Notes under the pieces: generated by a model | What the model was told of the DNA's origin: nothing | Seen by the model: only the letters and a program-made list of their open reading frames with translations | The model's database searches: none | Assembly (NCBI RefSeq): GCF_040654195.1 | Contig: NZ_JBFAHM010000011.1 | Location: 186,001-250,000 of the forward strand | Origin: Hamadaea sp013361475 | Lineage (GTDB): Bacteria; Actinomycetota; Actinomycetes; Mycobacteriales; Micromonosporaceae | Reading direction: 5' to 3' | DNA length: 64,000 nucleotides | Translations under genes and position numbers: made by a program | Shown here: positions 28,648 through 37,180 of the stretch, one piece after another | How positions within the stretch are numbered: position 1 is the first letter of the stretch | How the letters are laid out: the number at the start of each line of letters is the position of its first letter

Positions 28648-29331
28648 CTAGTGCGTGGCCGGGCCGCTGTCACGGCTGCTGTCGCGACCGGGCAACCGCT
28701 CGCGGCCGAGTCCGTCCTCGCGGATCCGCTCGCCGTACTCACCGCGATGTCTGATGGGCCTGCCCGCCTCGGCGTACTTCTGCTTGGCCCGGTCCAGATG
28801 TGTTCGCACAGTGCCGGCCGCGATGCCCAGCCGACGGGCCACCGCATCCACAGTCATCCCACGCCCGTATGCGACCAGCACTTCGTGCTCGCGTGGAGTC
28901 AGTTCGGGCCGATCCGGCCGGTCGTCGCGCCCCAGCCAGAAGGCGTGCTCCGTGGTCAGCGGCGAGTCCCCGCGAGCCACCGCGCGCACGACGTCGGCCA
29001 AGTTGGTGAGGTTGGCGGTTTTGGCGACGTACGCCACCGCGCCCGCCTCAGTCGTGGCCAGAATGTACGACAGATCCGGCACCACCGTGATCACGATGAC
29101 GGTGAATCCTGCGTCGACCAGCGTGGCCACGTTGTCGACCGGATCGGTGAAGTCCTCGAGATTGAGATCCAGCAACACGATCCGGGCCGTGACGACCTGG
29201 CTCAGAAGGTCCGCCACCGACGGCGCGGTCGCCACCAGCCTGATGTCGGGCACCCCCGCGATCCAGGTGGCCATGCCCTCCAGGAGCATCTGGTCATTGT
29301 CGATCGCCGCGATCTCGATCATGGAGTCCAT
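28648..29331 (-). CDS. NarL/LuxR-type response regulator
   Basis: 227 residues from the first ATG; an ATG nine bases later overlaps the kinase stop as ATGA and is an equally good start. The receiver domain has AAIDNDQMLLEGM and the phosphoacceptor Asp in RIVLLDLNLEDF. The C-terminal LuxR helix-turn-helix is LTPREHEVLVAYGRGMTVDA, then VARRLGIAAGTVRTHLDRAK. It is encoded directly after its sensor kinase and coupled to it. Targets may include neighbouring genes such as the glycosyltransferase that converges on it, though nothing shows this. Confidence 0.87.
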   Translation of the reverse strand: MDSMIEIAAIDNDQMLLEGMATWIAGVPDIRLVATAPSVADLLSQVVTARIVLLDLNLEDFTDPVDNVATLVDAGFTVIVITVVPDLSYILATTEAGAVAYVAKTANLTNLADVVRAVARGDSPLTTEHAFWLGRDDRPDRPELTPREHEVLVAYGRGMTVDAVARRLGIAAGTVRTHLDRAKQKYAEAGRPIRHRGEYGERIREDGLGRERLPGRDSSRDSGPATH

Positions 29332-30503
29332 GCCACCTCCACCACGGTGCCCTCACCCGGGCTCGACACGACCGATGTCGTGCCACCGATTTCGATGACC
29401 CGATGCCGTAGCTCCCGCACCAGGCCACGGCCGGCCGGTGCGGTGGCCTGGTCGAACCCGCAACCGCGGTCGACGACCACGATCCGCACGCCGTCGCCCT
29501 CGCCCACAGTGGTCAGCCACGCTTCGGTGACACCCGCATGCTTGGCGACGTTGTTCAACGCCTCGCGTACCGCACCGAGCAGCCCCGCCGCGACAGGAGG
29601 CGGCAACTGCGTCGGCACGGCGTGGAACTGCGAGTGAACGCGCAGTCCGAGGGCCTGCTTGTCGCGGACCACCCCGGCCAGGGTGGCCAGGAAGTCGCCT
29701 GGGCCGCCGTCGCCCTGCCCGCTGATCAGTCCCCGCAAGAAGTCGGCATCGCGGGCGCAAAGTTTCCTCACGTCCTCGGAACGATGGTCCAAACCGCCCC
29801 GGGCGATCTTGCTCAGGGTGCTCAGGACGGTGTGGTGCAGTGCGTCGAACTGCCGGATCCGTTCGTCGTAGCGGGCCCGGGCAGTGGCCTCGCGGGCCCG
29901 TGCCTCCATCGCTTCGGTGACCGCGGTGTCAAGTCTGCGGGCGGACTGGCGCAGCAGGCGGGCACATAGCCAGCCGAGCACGCCGAAGCCCAGCATGAAA
30001 AACACGTTCACCGCCACCGTGCCCAGAGTGTCCGGCGCCGCGGCGGTCCGCGACAAATGCTCCTGGATGCCCACCACATAGGCCACGACGACGATCACCG
30101 CACCGATCGCCGCGACGCCGAGCTGGACAAAGACCATGGCCAGGATGATGGAACCCATCGCCGAGGGCACCACCCACAGCTGCCACCCGCTCACACACGA
30201 GATGGCGCACAGCTGCGGAACCGTGACCAGCCAGGTCGATGCGAGCGCGAGATCGACAAGCACCCAGGGCAGCGCAACACGGCGGCGACGCAGAGTCGCT
30301 GCGAACAGCGCTGCCGACCAGCACACCGCAGAAAGGTGGCTGGCGACGATCAGCCACTGGACCCGGAAAGCATCGAGCCCCCCAGACAGCAGCACTGGCA
30401 GGCCCACCGCGAGTTGTACCGCCCGCAGCGCGGCAGAGGCCTGGATGAGCAGTAGCTCCGCACGGGCACGCGCACCGTACGGAATCGTCGCCGGCTCTGG
30501 CAT
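29319..30503 (-). CDS. Membrane sensor histidine kinase (HisKA_3/NarX class)
   Basis: 394 residues. Five to six transmembrane helices occupy about residues 15-185, with little extracytoplasmic domain, so the signal may be sensed within the membrane. A coiled-coil linker leads to the dimerisation segment DALHHTVLSTLSKIARGG with the likely phosphorylated His. The ATP-binding part has N-box EALNNVAKHAG and G-box VVDRGCGFD. It pairs with the response regulator whose start overlaps its stop. Confidence 0.87.
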   Translation of the reverse strand: MPEPATIPYGARARAELLLIQASAALRAVQLAVGLPVLLSGGLDAFRVQWLIVASHLSAVCWSAALFAATLRRRRVALPWVLVDLALASTWLVTVPQLCAISCVSGWQLWVVPSAMGSIILAMVFVQLGVAAIGAVIVVVAYVVGIQEHLSRTAAAPDTLGTVAVNVFFMLGFGVLGWLCARLLRQSARRLDTAVTEAMEARAREATARARYDERIRQFDALHHTVLSTLSKIARGGLDHRSEDVRKLCARDADFLRGLISGQGDGGPGDFLATLAGVVRDKQALGLRVHSQFHAVPTQLPPPVAAGLLGAVREALNNVAKHAGVTEAWLTTVGEGDGVRIVVVDRGCGFDQATAPAGRGLVRELRHRVIEIGGTTSVVSSPGEGTVVEVAWTP

Positions 30504-31317
30504 CCGTCAACGCTCGCATGTAGACCGGCCTGGCGGTAGTCGGCAGAATGGCAGACTGCCCCGAGGACCGGCGTAGTGACCGACGTGCTGCTCATCGCTG
30601 GCGTGGCGGGCTTCGCCGCACGTGTTGCCGCCCGCAGCCGGCCAGCTCGCATCGGGCTGGCCTCACCTTCGCCGCCGATGAGGGGCGTCGCCTTGGCCGC
30701 GGTCCGAGTTTCGCGCATGTCGAGACCGGCGGCTCGGCGGGCGAACCGATCCTGCTTGCGGTGCGCATCGGCGACCTCCCGTCCGACGTGGCGATCACCT
30801 CCACCCCGGCGGGACCTCACCACCGACCAGAGCGAGCCTGATCATGAGCCCGAGCATCATCGTGCAGCATGTCCAGGTGCGGTGGAAGCAGTCACGCGGC
30901 GGGCAGCCGCCGCGCAACGTAACCGCATCCCGATCGCCTACCCGCTTATCGAGTTCGAGCCTGGCGCAACAGCATCTGGTGACGCATGACGAGTCCGATG
31001 CCTTCATCCCGCGTGTCGAAACGCGGGACTTCATCAGCGAGGCGCAACGAAACCGGCTGCGGTGGGCCGAACTGACGCTCGACCGCGACGGCGAAAAAAG
31101 TGCGTGTCTCGGCTCACCCGTGATACGAAGAAGGTTATTCACTCGACCGAGGTCGATGGGTTGCGTGATGCCGTCTTGATCGACTCATGATGTATCACAT
31201 ATGGACACACGGCCTGGCGTAGATCACCGCCGTGCGCTAGGCCGCATGCTTGACCCATGGGTTGACGGTGCGTTGTCATGCTACGGTCGTGAGCCATCCA
31301 CGCATGCGGGGGCCACG
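30504..31317. other. Long region without a convincing gene
   Basis: Several open frames cross this 814-base stretch, but none has the codon-position bias of the neighbouring genes or a recognisable family. A segment near 30980-31090 reads TRDFISEAQRNRLRWAELTL on the plus strand and could be a remnant. Composition is slightly lower in GC near 31100-31200, consistent with decay. Confidence 0.4.
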
Positions 31318-31749
31318 TTGTCGATCGGGGTACGCGTTCTCATCGCCGTATCGGCCTGCACCGTGCTCGCCGTGGTAGCGGCCGGTTGCGTGCGGTCGCT
31401 ACGGATGAGTCCAGACGTGGCCCTTGACGTCTCGGACGCCCACGTCACGAAGGTCGGGTCGGTCAGCCAGGCAGGTGACCAGCAGGTGAGGCTCTGGCTC
31501 AACGTCACCAATCACGGCAATGACGACGCGACGTCCTGTGTGGCCCGATCTGACCTTGGTGGTGGACTGGCGAGCGCTCCGGCCGACATCCACGCGGGCA
31601 CGACCGTGACGTTCACTCTCGAGGGCCTTGAGCACGCCAATCCCGAGGCGTTACGTCATGAGACCGATTTCCACGTGTGGGCGGCTTGCGGCAGCGTCGA
31701 CTCCGGCAAAGAGTCCCTGAATCTCGTGATCGAAGGTGTTGCTTCCTGA
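31318..31749 (+). CDS. Small lipoprotein, CARDB-like
   Basis: 143 residues if begun at the TTG preceded by GGGGG; upstream ATG codons in the same frame are possible but lack ribosome sites. The hydrophobic stretch VRVLIAVSACTVLAVVAAGC ends in a lipobox, so the mature protein is probably anchored at the outer membrane face. The remaining 115 residues form a beta-rich domain (VRLWLNVTNHGNDDATSC) reminiscent of CARDB/Ig-like domains. Function unknown. An IS5-type transposase gene begins right after its stop, on the other strand. Confidence 0.6.
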   Translation: MSIGVRVLIAVSACTVLAVVAAGCVRSLRMSPDVALDVSDAHVTKVGSVSQAGDQQVRLWLNVTNHGNDDATSCVARSDLGGGLASAPADIHAGTTVTFTLEGLEHANPEALRHETDFHVWAACGSVDSGKESLNLVIEGVAS

Positions 31750-32600
31750 GGGCGTGATCGAATCGACGGTCATGAGGTTCGATAGACCTCCAACTTCGTG
31801 ATCGCGTCAAGGAATGTCGGGAAGCGGTCGAGCAGCCCCCGGTAGCCGGTGGCCAGAAGCCTCCAGTTCTTCAGGTGGGCGATGACACGTTCGACGCTGG
31901 CCCGCTGGGAGGCGATCATGCGGTTGTAGTCGCGGGCGGACTCGGTCAGGGTCTGGCCTTTGGGTTTGCGGTCGGGGACGCACAGGCCAGTGCCGGTGTA
32001 GGCGGTGTCGCCGTAGCCGCCGGGTCCGCCGTCGGCGTGCAGGTGCCCTTCCAGCCGGGCGGCCAGCCCGGACTCGTGCCAGGCCTTCGCGTCGTGCATC
32101 GATCCTGGTTGGGGCTTGCCGGTCAGGGTGAGCGTGCCGAAGCAGGAGCCGATGACCTGGAGGTTGAACCCGCAGCGGTGCCGTTTGCCGGAGTACATGC
32201 CGGATTTGTAGGTGCCGACGCGTCGGTCGCCGGTCGGGGCGATGAACCCGTCGACGCGCACGGTGGAGCGCAGGTGGTTGGTGGCAACCCGCTCGGCGTT
32301 CGGCGTGAGCACCGTGGTGATTGTGGGCATGAGCCTGCCGATCAGCCGGGACACGGTCGGCTGGGAGCAGCCGAACAACTCTGCGATGAGGGCCTGGGAC
32401 AGGTTGTGGCGTAGGTAGAGCAGTACGACCAGCACGGAACGGTACGGGCCGACCGCGCGACGACCGGACGGGTCGAGGTCGCCGGCGGCGTAGACGTCGA
32501 GGACGAGCCGGTCGACTTGATCGCTGGTCAGGCCCGTCATGGTCTCTACCCGCGACGGCCGGTCGGCGAAGATCTTCTGTGTGATCACAGACCAGTTGAT
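31750..32600. mobile_element. IS5-type insertion sequence, ends unresolved
   Basis: A single apparently intact transposase gene with short flanks. I could not find convincing terminal inverted repeats or a target duplication; the outer sequences share only a short GTGATC string. Boundaries are approximate. Confidence 0.5.
31770..32540 (-). CDS. IS5-family DDE transposase
   Basis: 256 residues from the ATG of MTGLTSDQVDRLVLDVY. The N-terminal helix-turn-helix includes LSQALIAELFGCSQPTVSRL. The DDE catalytic domain (HTH-plus-DDE Tnp_4 type) shows VDGFIAPTGD, then GYGDTAYTG and ERVIAHLKNWR, supplying the three acidic residues. Length is normal for the group and no frameshift is seen, so it may be active. 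It sits directly after the lipoprotein gene and beside orphan genes, consistent with recent insertion into an accessory island. Confidence 0.88.
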   Translation of the reverse strand: MTGLTSDQVDRLVLDVYAAGDLDPSGRRAVGPYRSVLVVLLYLRHNLSQALIAELFGCSQPTVSRLIGRLMPTITTVLTPNAERVATNHLRSTVRVDGFIAPTGDRRVGTYKSGMYSGKRHRCGFNLQVIGSCFGTLTLTGKPQPGSMHDAKAWHESGLAARLEGHLHADGGPGGYGDTAYTGTGLCVPDRKPKGQTLTESARDYNRMIASQRASVERVIAHLKNWRLLATGYRGLLDRFPTFLDAITKLEVYRTS

Positions 32601-32830
32601 CTACCCGCGAGCGGCCGCTGCGTCCATTTGCGACACATCACGAGTTGATCAAGCTGGCGTCATCGACGCACGTCGAGTGAATAATCCTCGAAGTGTTGGC
32701 CGAGGGCCAGGAAAGAGCGTCGGTCGTATGTGTGCGTGTACTGGGGCGCTCGCTCGATGGATGCGCCCGTGTCCGGTCAATTCGCCGTGGAGGTCGTCGT
32801 GCTTCTGGCCTTGTTGTCGGAGCCACCGCC

Positions 32831-32836
32831 TACGAT
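32831..32836 (+). promoter_or_regulatory. Leaderless -10 box TACGAT
   Basis: TACGAT, seven bases, then ATG of the next gene, with no ribosome site. Confidence 0.55.
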
Positions 32837-32843
32837 CCGGCTT

Positions 32844-33305
32844 ATGGGTGTGTTGTATGACTACTTCCGAGCCGACGACGACGCTGCAGCGAAACGACTG
32901 ATGGACGAGCTTGACGGCGGTCCCGTAGTTCGCGGAGACATGGTCGTCAACGTCGACGCCGTGGACCTTAAGGGCATCGACCCCGCAGTGACACTTGCAC
33001 AGCTCGTGGCCTTCACCCGGCAGACCGAGTGGGCAGTCGACACGGTCGAAGGTCAGTTGCTGTGGTCTGGTGGCGAGCACGGCCCGTGGCTATCGTCGAT
33101 CGATGATGCCGCGCGGGACACACTTGCATCGATCTCCGATGATCAGATTTTGAGCCTGTCGCAGCGCTGGAGTCGGATCGAGGAGCTGTGGCTTGGTGAC
33201 GATGCCGCTGGAGATGAGATGGTGCCGGTGATCGAGGAGATCGCTGGGCTCGCGCGTCGCGCCCGTGACGCCGGCGAGCACCTGTACTGCTGGTCGTGTC
33301 TTTAG
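32844..33305 (+). CDS. Hypothetical cytoplasmic protein (MGVLYDYFRA family)
   Basis: 153 residues beginning MGVLYDYFRADDDAAAKRLM. I believe similar proteins occur as single genes in actinobacteria but know no assigned function. It is acidic, mostly helical, lacks a signal peptide or membrane segment, and ends in CWSC. The short start is chosen because TACGAT lies seven bases before it, the pattern of a leaderless gene; longer readings begin in unlikely sequence. It lies in an island of similar orphan genes. Confidence 0.65.
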   Translation: MGVLYDYFRADDDAAAKRLMDELDGGPVVRGDMVVNVDAVDLKGIDPAVTLAQLVAFTRQTEWAVDTVEGQLLWSGGEHGPWLSSIDDAARDTLASISDDQILSLSQRWSRIEELWLGDDAAGDEMVPVIEEIAGLARRARDAGEHLYCWSCL

Positions 33306-33374
33306 AGGCATCGGTTGGCGGTGTGCTGACGTCATCACTGAACGACATTCCACGCTCTTTCGGACTAGCGGGCA

Positions 33375-33884
33375 TTATCGAAACGGTTTGGGGCCGCCGT
33401 TCCAGTCCGCTACCCAATCGGCGAAGTTCGAACTGCCCCTGAGCGCAGGGCTAGCAGCTGTGTCGTCGATGAACCACACCGTGCCACGTGCCGGTCCGGT
33501 GACGACCAAGAACCAGTTGGCGTCACAGCCATCAGTCCCCAGTTGCAGGAGACCGTCATCGACCGCCAGAGGATCGTTGGCTGGGCCGCCCTGCCATTCA
33601 TGTCGGGCCACGAGCGGAAACGTCCGTGCCAACGCACCCGGGCGCCGCGGCGCTCCTTCGTCCGGCTTCTGTAGCCCATAACGGGGTGGACCGCAGAAAC
33701 GGCCGCCGGCACCGACTTCGGCGACGAAGCTGCGATACGGCTCGGGCAGAACGACACCATGACGCCGCTCGAACGCGAAGGTCGCGGCCCACCCCCAGGG
33801 CGGTTCAAGCGGCCACCCGCCGTAGGTGTCGCGAAGCGACGCCAGAGCAGACGTCGTCGTATCGGCGTACACGTTGCTGATCAT
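33375..33884 (-). CDS. SMI1/KNR4 (SUKH) family protein
   Basis: 169 residues. The SUKH fold is suggested by WAATFAFERRHGVVLPEPYR, SFVAEVGAGG, GPPRYGL, LQLGTDGCDANWFLVVTG and GTVWFIDD. SUKH proteins often serve as immunity proteins against polymorphic nuclease toxins, but many occur alone. No toxin gene is adjacent. It converges on the preceding orphan gene. Confidence 0.78.
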   Translation of the reverse strand: MISNVYADTTTSALASLRDTYGGWPLEPPWGWAATFAFERRHGVVLPEPYRSFVAEVGAGGRFCGPPRYGLQKPDEGAPRRPGALARTFPLVARHEWQGGPANDPLAVDDGLLQLGTDGCDANWFLVVTGPARGTVWFIDDTAASPALRGSSNFADWVADWNGGPKPFR

Positions 33885-34060
33885 GCCGCCATCGACCGGT
33901 CAACTTCTAGAGGTGTTCGGTATGCCGCCCGCGACGGACGACGATCGGTCGGCACGCGGGCGCTGCGACGGAAGGCGCCCGCTTCCGTGGCCAGCGCGCG
34001 ATGCCTCGCGCGGCATCTTCGCGAGTAGGTTAGGGCACGCGCCGGTTCGTCCGGAGGCGC

Positions 34061-34066
34061 TACGGT
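34061..34066 (+). promoter_or_regulatory. Leaderless -10 box TACGGT
   Basis: TACGGT, six bases, then ATG of the DUF4419 gene; no ribosome site is present. Confidence 0.55.
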
Positions 34067-34072
34067 GACGCG

Positions 34073-35629
34073 ATGATCACCTTCGCCGTCGACGATGTCA
34101 CGCCCGCCGCGCAGCCGTTGCCGACCACGCCGCTGCGCGACGAGTTCCCGGACGCGCTGGCCATCGGTGGTGACCCGGATCTGCTGGTGCTGCCAACCAA
34201 CGGCGTGCATCCCTTGCTGCGCGCCGTCGGGCAGGCATTCGCCGACCATCGGCCGCTGGCGCTCTCGCCCGACGCTGTTTGGCTGACCATCACACAGGGC
34301 GTCGCTCAGCACATCCGGTTGCACCCCGACGAGTCGCGCCCGATGCTGATCAACCACAGTGGTCGCAAAAGGCTGAGGATCGAGGTCGATGGGCCGGTGC
34401 CGCAGGACGCGGAGGGCTGGGGCGAAGCCGTCGGCCGGTTTCAGTGCCGCCTCGCGGAGCAGGTCAAGGACGCGGACCTGTTCGCCTGCGATTTCTCGAC
34501 CAGCACCGACGTCGACCGGATCGCTGCTCAGGTGGTTCTGCTCGACGCGTACTCGCCCTTCTTCTCCTACTGGATGGTCGCCGTCTGCGGCATCCCGTCG
34601 ATCACTCTGATCGGGACGGCCGAAGACTGGTCCCGGATCCGTGTACGCGTCGACGAGCTCGCCCGGTTCGGCCTCGCGGACTGGTGCCGGTCTCTGGCCG
34701 CGATCCTGGACCAGTTCGTGCGGGCCGCTGCCGGGGACGTGGATCTGGCGTTCTGGCAGCGTATTTACAACCCGGTCGACGCGTATGGCGGCAAACTCAT
34801 CACCGGCTGGGTGGCACGGTTCTATCCCTATCTGTCGGCCGACGGCGCGCAAAATCTGCCGAACGAGCTACTGCAGTTGCCGATCGACGAACCCCGCGAC
34901 CTGACGGCGGACGGCCGTTCCTACCGCGGACCGGGCATCCGCAGCAGCATGGTCCCCGCCGTGCTGTCCCGTGCCAGCATCAAGATCAATGATCGAATGA
35001 GTGGCGACAATCGGGCAGTTTCGCTCTACGGGGGAGTCGCCGCGGTGACTCAAGACCCCGACGGCGCACTCCGCCCGGTCGCCGGATGGCATGTGATGCC
35101 GGGCCGGGCCGAGATCGGTGAGGTGATCGACCGCATCATCGCCGAACATGAGACCACCCCACCGGCCAGATCGCATCCCGTGCTAGACCAGCCGGCCGAG
35201 ATGTCGGCGATCTACGACCGGATCGGCACCGCGAGCCTGTTCGAAGGCAGATGGCGCATCCCCCAAGAACCGTTGCCGAGCGTCTATCGAGGCGGGCATC
35301 TGCGTTCGATCCGTCCGGCGATCGAGCTTGCCGACGGGCGCACGCTCTGCGCGGTCGCCGATCATCGCTCGGAAGACGTCCATTGGGTCGTGTGCCAGGT
35401 GGAGCAGGCCCGGCCGGTGAATGGGCGCACGCTTCCGTTGACCGCATCCCAGCTCACCATCAAGGAGAGCCACCTGCTCGACGACCCAGCCGACATCCCG
35501 GTATACGGCACGTCCCTGGCGCTGATCCTGGACGCCGCCCTGGACAACGGCGGAAACATCGACGACCTCGTCACCGGCTGGCTGTCGGACGTCGATGCGG
35601 CCGACGAGCATCGAGGCCATAGGCGTTAG
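34073..35629 (+). CDS. DUF4419 domain-containing protein
   Basis: 518 residues. It follows the DUF4419 pattern in its first 290 residues: LVLPTNGVHPLLRAVGQAFA, LALSPDAVWLTITQGVAQHI, FSTSTDVDRIAAQVVLLDAY, FWQRIYNPVDAYGG and ITGWVARFYPYL. The role is unknown; homologues occur in fungi and bacteria. The C-terminal 200 residues are less conserved. No signal peptide is seen. It starts at a leaderless-type ATG. Confidence 0.82.
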   Translation: MITFAVDDVTPAAQPLPTTPLRDEFPDALAIGGDPDLLVLPTNGVHPLLRAVGQAFADHRPLALSPDAVWLTITQGVAQHIRLHPDESRPMLINHSGRKRLRIEVDGPVPQDAEGWGEAVGRFQCRLAEQVKDADLFACDFSTSTDVDRIAAQVVLLDAYSPFFSYWMVAVCGIPSITLIGTAEDWSRIRVRVDELARFGLADWCRSLAAILDQFVRAAAGDVDLAFWQRIYNPVDAYGGKLITGWVARFYPYLSADGAQNLPNELLQLPIDEPRDLTADGRSYRGPGIRSSMVPAVLSRASIKINDRMSGDNRAVSLYGGVAAVTQDPDGALRPVAGWHVMPGRAEIGEVIDRIIAEHETTPPARSHPVLDQPAEMSAIYDRIGTASLFEGRWRIPQEPLPSVYRGGHLRSIRPAIELADGRTLCAVADHRSEDVHWVVCQVEQARPVNGRTLPLTASQLTIKESHLLDDPADIPVYGTSLALILDAALDNGGNIDDLVTGWLSDVDAADEHRGHRR

Positions 35630-35738
35630 CCGGTATCAAGGGTTTGCCGGGTATTCAGATGTAATCGAGATGGCGGATCCAGGGTCGGAGGTGCAGGTCG
35701 ATCTCGAGGGCGGGATACAACCCTATGCAGCTCCCCTC

Positions 35739-35754
35739 AGGGCCGTCTGGCCCT
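35739..35754. terminator. Small hairpin after DUF4419 gene
   Basis: AGGGCC-GTCT-GGCCCT forms a six-base stem with a tetraloop, 110 bases after the DUF4419 stop. The stem is short, so the terminator call is tentative. Confidence 0.35.
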
Positions 35755-35814
35755 AGCCGCTGACCTGCCGATCGGCGGTGGATTGGGTTGATTGGTGAGG
35801 CGGTCTGAATACCT

Positions 35815-35841
35815 TTGCGAATGGCGATGGGTCGGTAGGGT
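35815..35841 (+). promoter_or_regulatory. Leaderless promoter TTGCGA-15-TAGGGT
   Basis: TTGCGA at 35815, fifteen bases, TAGGGT at 35836, then six bases and the ATG of the DUF5694-like gene. The spacing between boxes is a little short. Confidence 0.55.
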
Positions 35842-35847
35842 GCGTTC

Positions 35848-36777
35848 ATGATCCGTAATACCAGGCTTGTCGTGTTCGGTGTCACGCACCTGGGGCGCCG
35901 TGGCGTGCCGGAGCCGGACGAGGCGCTGGCCGGCGTGGTTGATCGGATAGTGCAGTGGCGCCCCGACGCGATCGCCGTTGAGGTCCTGCCCGGTGATGTG
36001 GTTGATTCACACCTGCGGTTGGGCGGACCGTACGCCGGTATGCGGGTGGGCGGGCTGTCCGAGGCGGCAACCTGCGCCGAAGCGGCTGGTCCGTACCATG
36101 ACTGGGATCTGTGGCAGGCCCGAGCGGTCGGTGCCGATCGCGGCCGGTCGGCAACGGAGCGGGTGCTGGCGTGGTGCGCGGCGTACGAGCCGTATACCGC
36201 GCTGCTTCTCGCGCGGACCGCGTCGGACTTGCCGGCGCAGGTACGCACCGCGCTGGATGCGGTGGTGGCGAAAGGAAGCGAGGTCTGGCGGATCGCCGGT
36301 GTGGCCGCTGGACACCTGGGACTGGATCGGCTTTACCCGTTCGATGACCACAGCGAGGGTCCGGGCGGGCAGGACGTCACCGACTCCGAACACAGCGATC
36401 TCATGGCGAGCCTCGCCGAGCGCGCTCAGCCACGGGTGTCCCGTATCGAGGCCGAACTGGACGAGGCACTCAACAACGGCGACTTGTGGCCACTGTGGCG
36501 TCGCCTCAACACGCCCGAACGCGTGGCCGCCTCCGAAGAGCTTGAATCGGGCCTGTTCTTCGAATCGGGTACGCCGTTGGCGCGCCGGTTACTGGGCGAG
36601 TGGCGTGCGCGGAATCTGCTGATGGCGGGCCGACTTCGGGCGGTCACCGCGCTGCATCCGGGCCGGCGCGTACTGGCGATAGTGGGGCAGGCACACAAAG
36701 GACCGCTGGAGGCGGCGTTGCGGCCCGGGCAGAGCGACGTCGACCTCGCCGACGTTGCCGAACTGGACGCCGGATAG
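35848..36777 (+). CDS. DUF5694/TraB-like protein
   Basis: 309 residues. The start VVFGVTHLGRRGVPEPDE, with a GTHL-type motif, the segment PDAIAVEVLPGD and the end RVLAIVGQAHKGPLEAAL match the TraB/GumN/ChaN-like fold (heme- or metal-binding alpha/beta hydrolase-like proteins) as represented by DUF5694. The conserved GxxH near each end is present. Cytoplasmic, function unknown. The leaderless promoter matches those of neighbouring orphan genes. Confidence 0.7.
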   Translation: MIRNTRLVVFGVTHLGRRGVPEPDEALAGVVDRIVQWRPDAIAVEVLPGDVVDSHLRLGGPYAGMRVGGLSEAATCAEAAGPYHDWDLWQARAVGADRGRSATERVLAWCAAYEPYTALLLARTASDLPAQVRTALDAVVAKGSEVWRIAGVAAGHLGLDRLYPFDDHSEGPGGQDVTDSEHSDLMASLAERAQPRVSRIEAELDEALNNGDLWPLWRRLNTPERVAASEELESGLFFESGTPLARRLLGEWRARNLLMAGRLRAVTALHPGRRVLAIVGQAHKGPLEAALRPGQSDVDLADVAELDAG

Positions 36778-37057
36778 GCAGCGGGCACTCCGCGGGAATG
36801 TCCAAGCTCATCACCACACTAGCGTGCAGACCCTTGCCAACCAGTAGGAATGGTCTGGGCGCCGCGAAAGCCAGGCAGTCCGACGGGTGCTCGGCGACCA
36901 AGCGATTATCGGACCGATTGTCACTGAATAACTTCACTCAACCGACGATTTGCTCGTCGAGGCCGGCGGAAGAGCCGTACCAACTCAAGCCAGAACGTGC
37001 GCCGCCTCGACAAGTCGTGCATCCCCTTCCAGCGTCGTCGAACCGAAGCATCGTCAC

Positions 37058-37180
37058 ATGATCACTTTCCGTTGTCGGGTCGGTCGTACGATCGTGACTG
37101 TCGGGGTCGACACCCACACCGATGTGCATGTGGCTGCCGTGCTGGATCGGCGAGGTCAATCGCCGCTTGTTACGGTCACG
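37058..37180 (+). pseudogene. N-terminal fragment of an IS110-family transposase
   Basis: The frame reads TIVTVGVDTHTDVHVAAVLD, the hallmark N-terminus of the IS110 DEDD (RuvC-like) transposase with its first catalytic Asp. Similarity stops near the RG that follows, and the rest of the element is absent. The fragment runs straight into the 3' end of the oppositely oriented DUF4838 gene. The 280 bases before it have no gene and may be the relic left end of the element. Confidence 0.75.

Noticed and set aside
30576..31179. Several overlapping open frames in the gap after the two-component system
   Set aside because: High-GC shadow frames with no family features or clear starts; treated as intergenic or decayed.
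32579..32588. TGTGATCACA palindrome resembling a CRP half-site pair
   Set aside because: It is at the end of the transposon region and short; CRP-type control cannot be argued from ten bases.
31750..32600. Terminal inverted repeats for the IS5-type element
   Set aside because: Only a shared GTGATC could be aligned between the two ends, which is too short to define the element.
35655..35720. Minus-strand fragment GLYPALEIDLHLRPWIRHLD
   Set aside because: Sounds like a protein tail but is isolated, with nothing recognisable upstream in frame.
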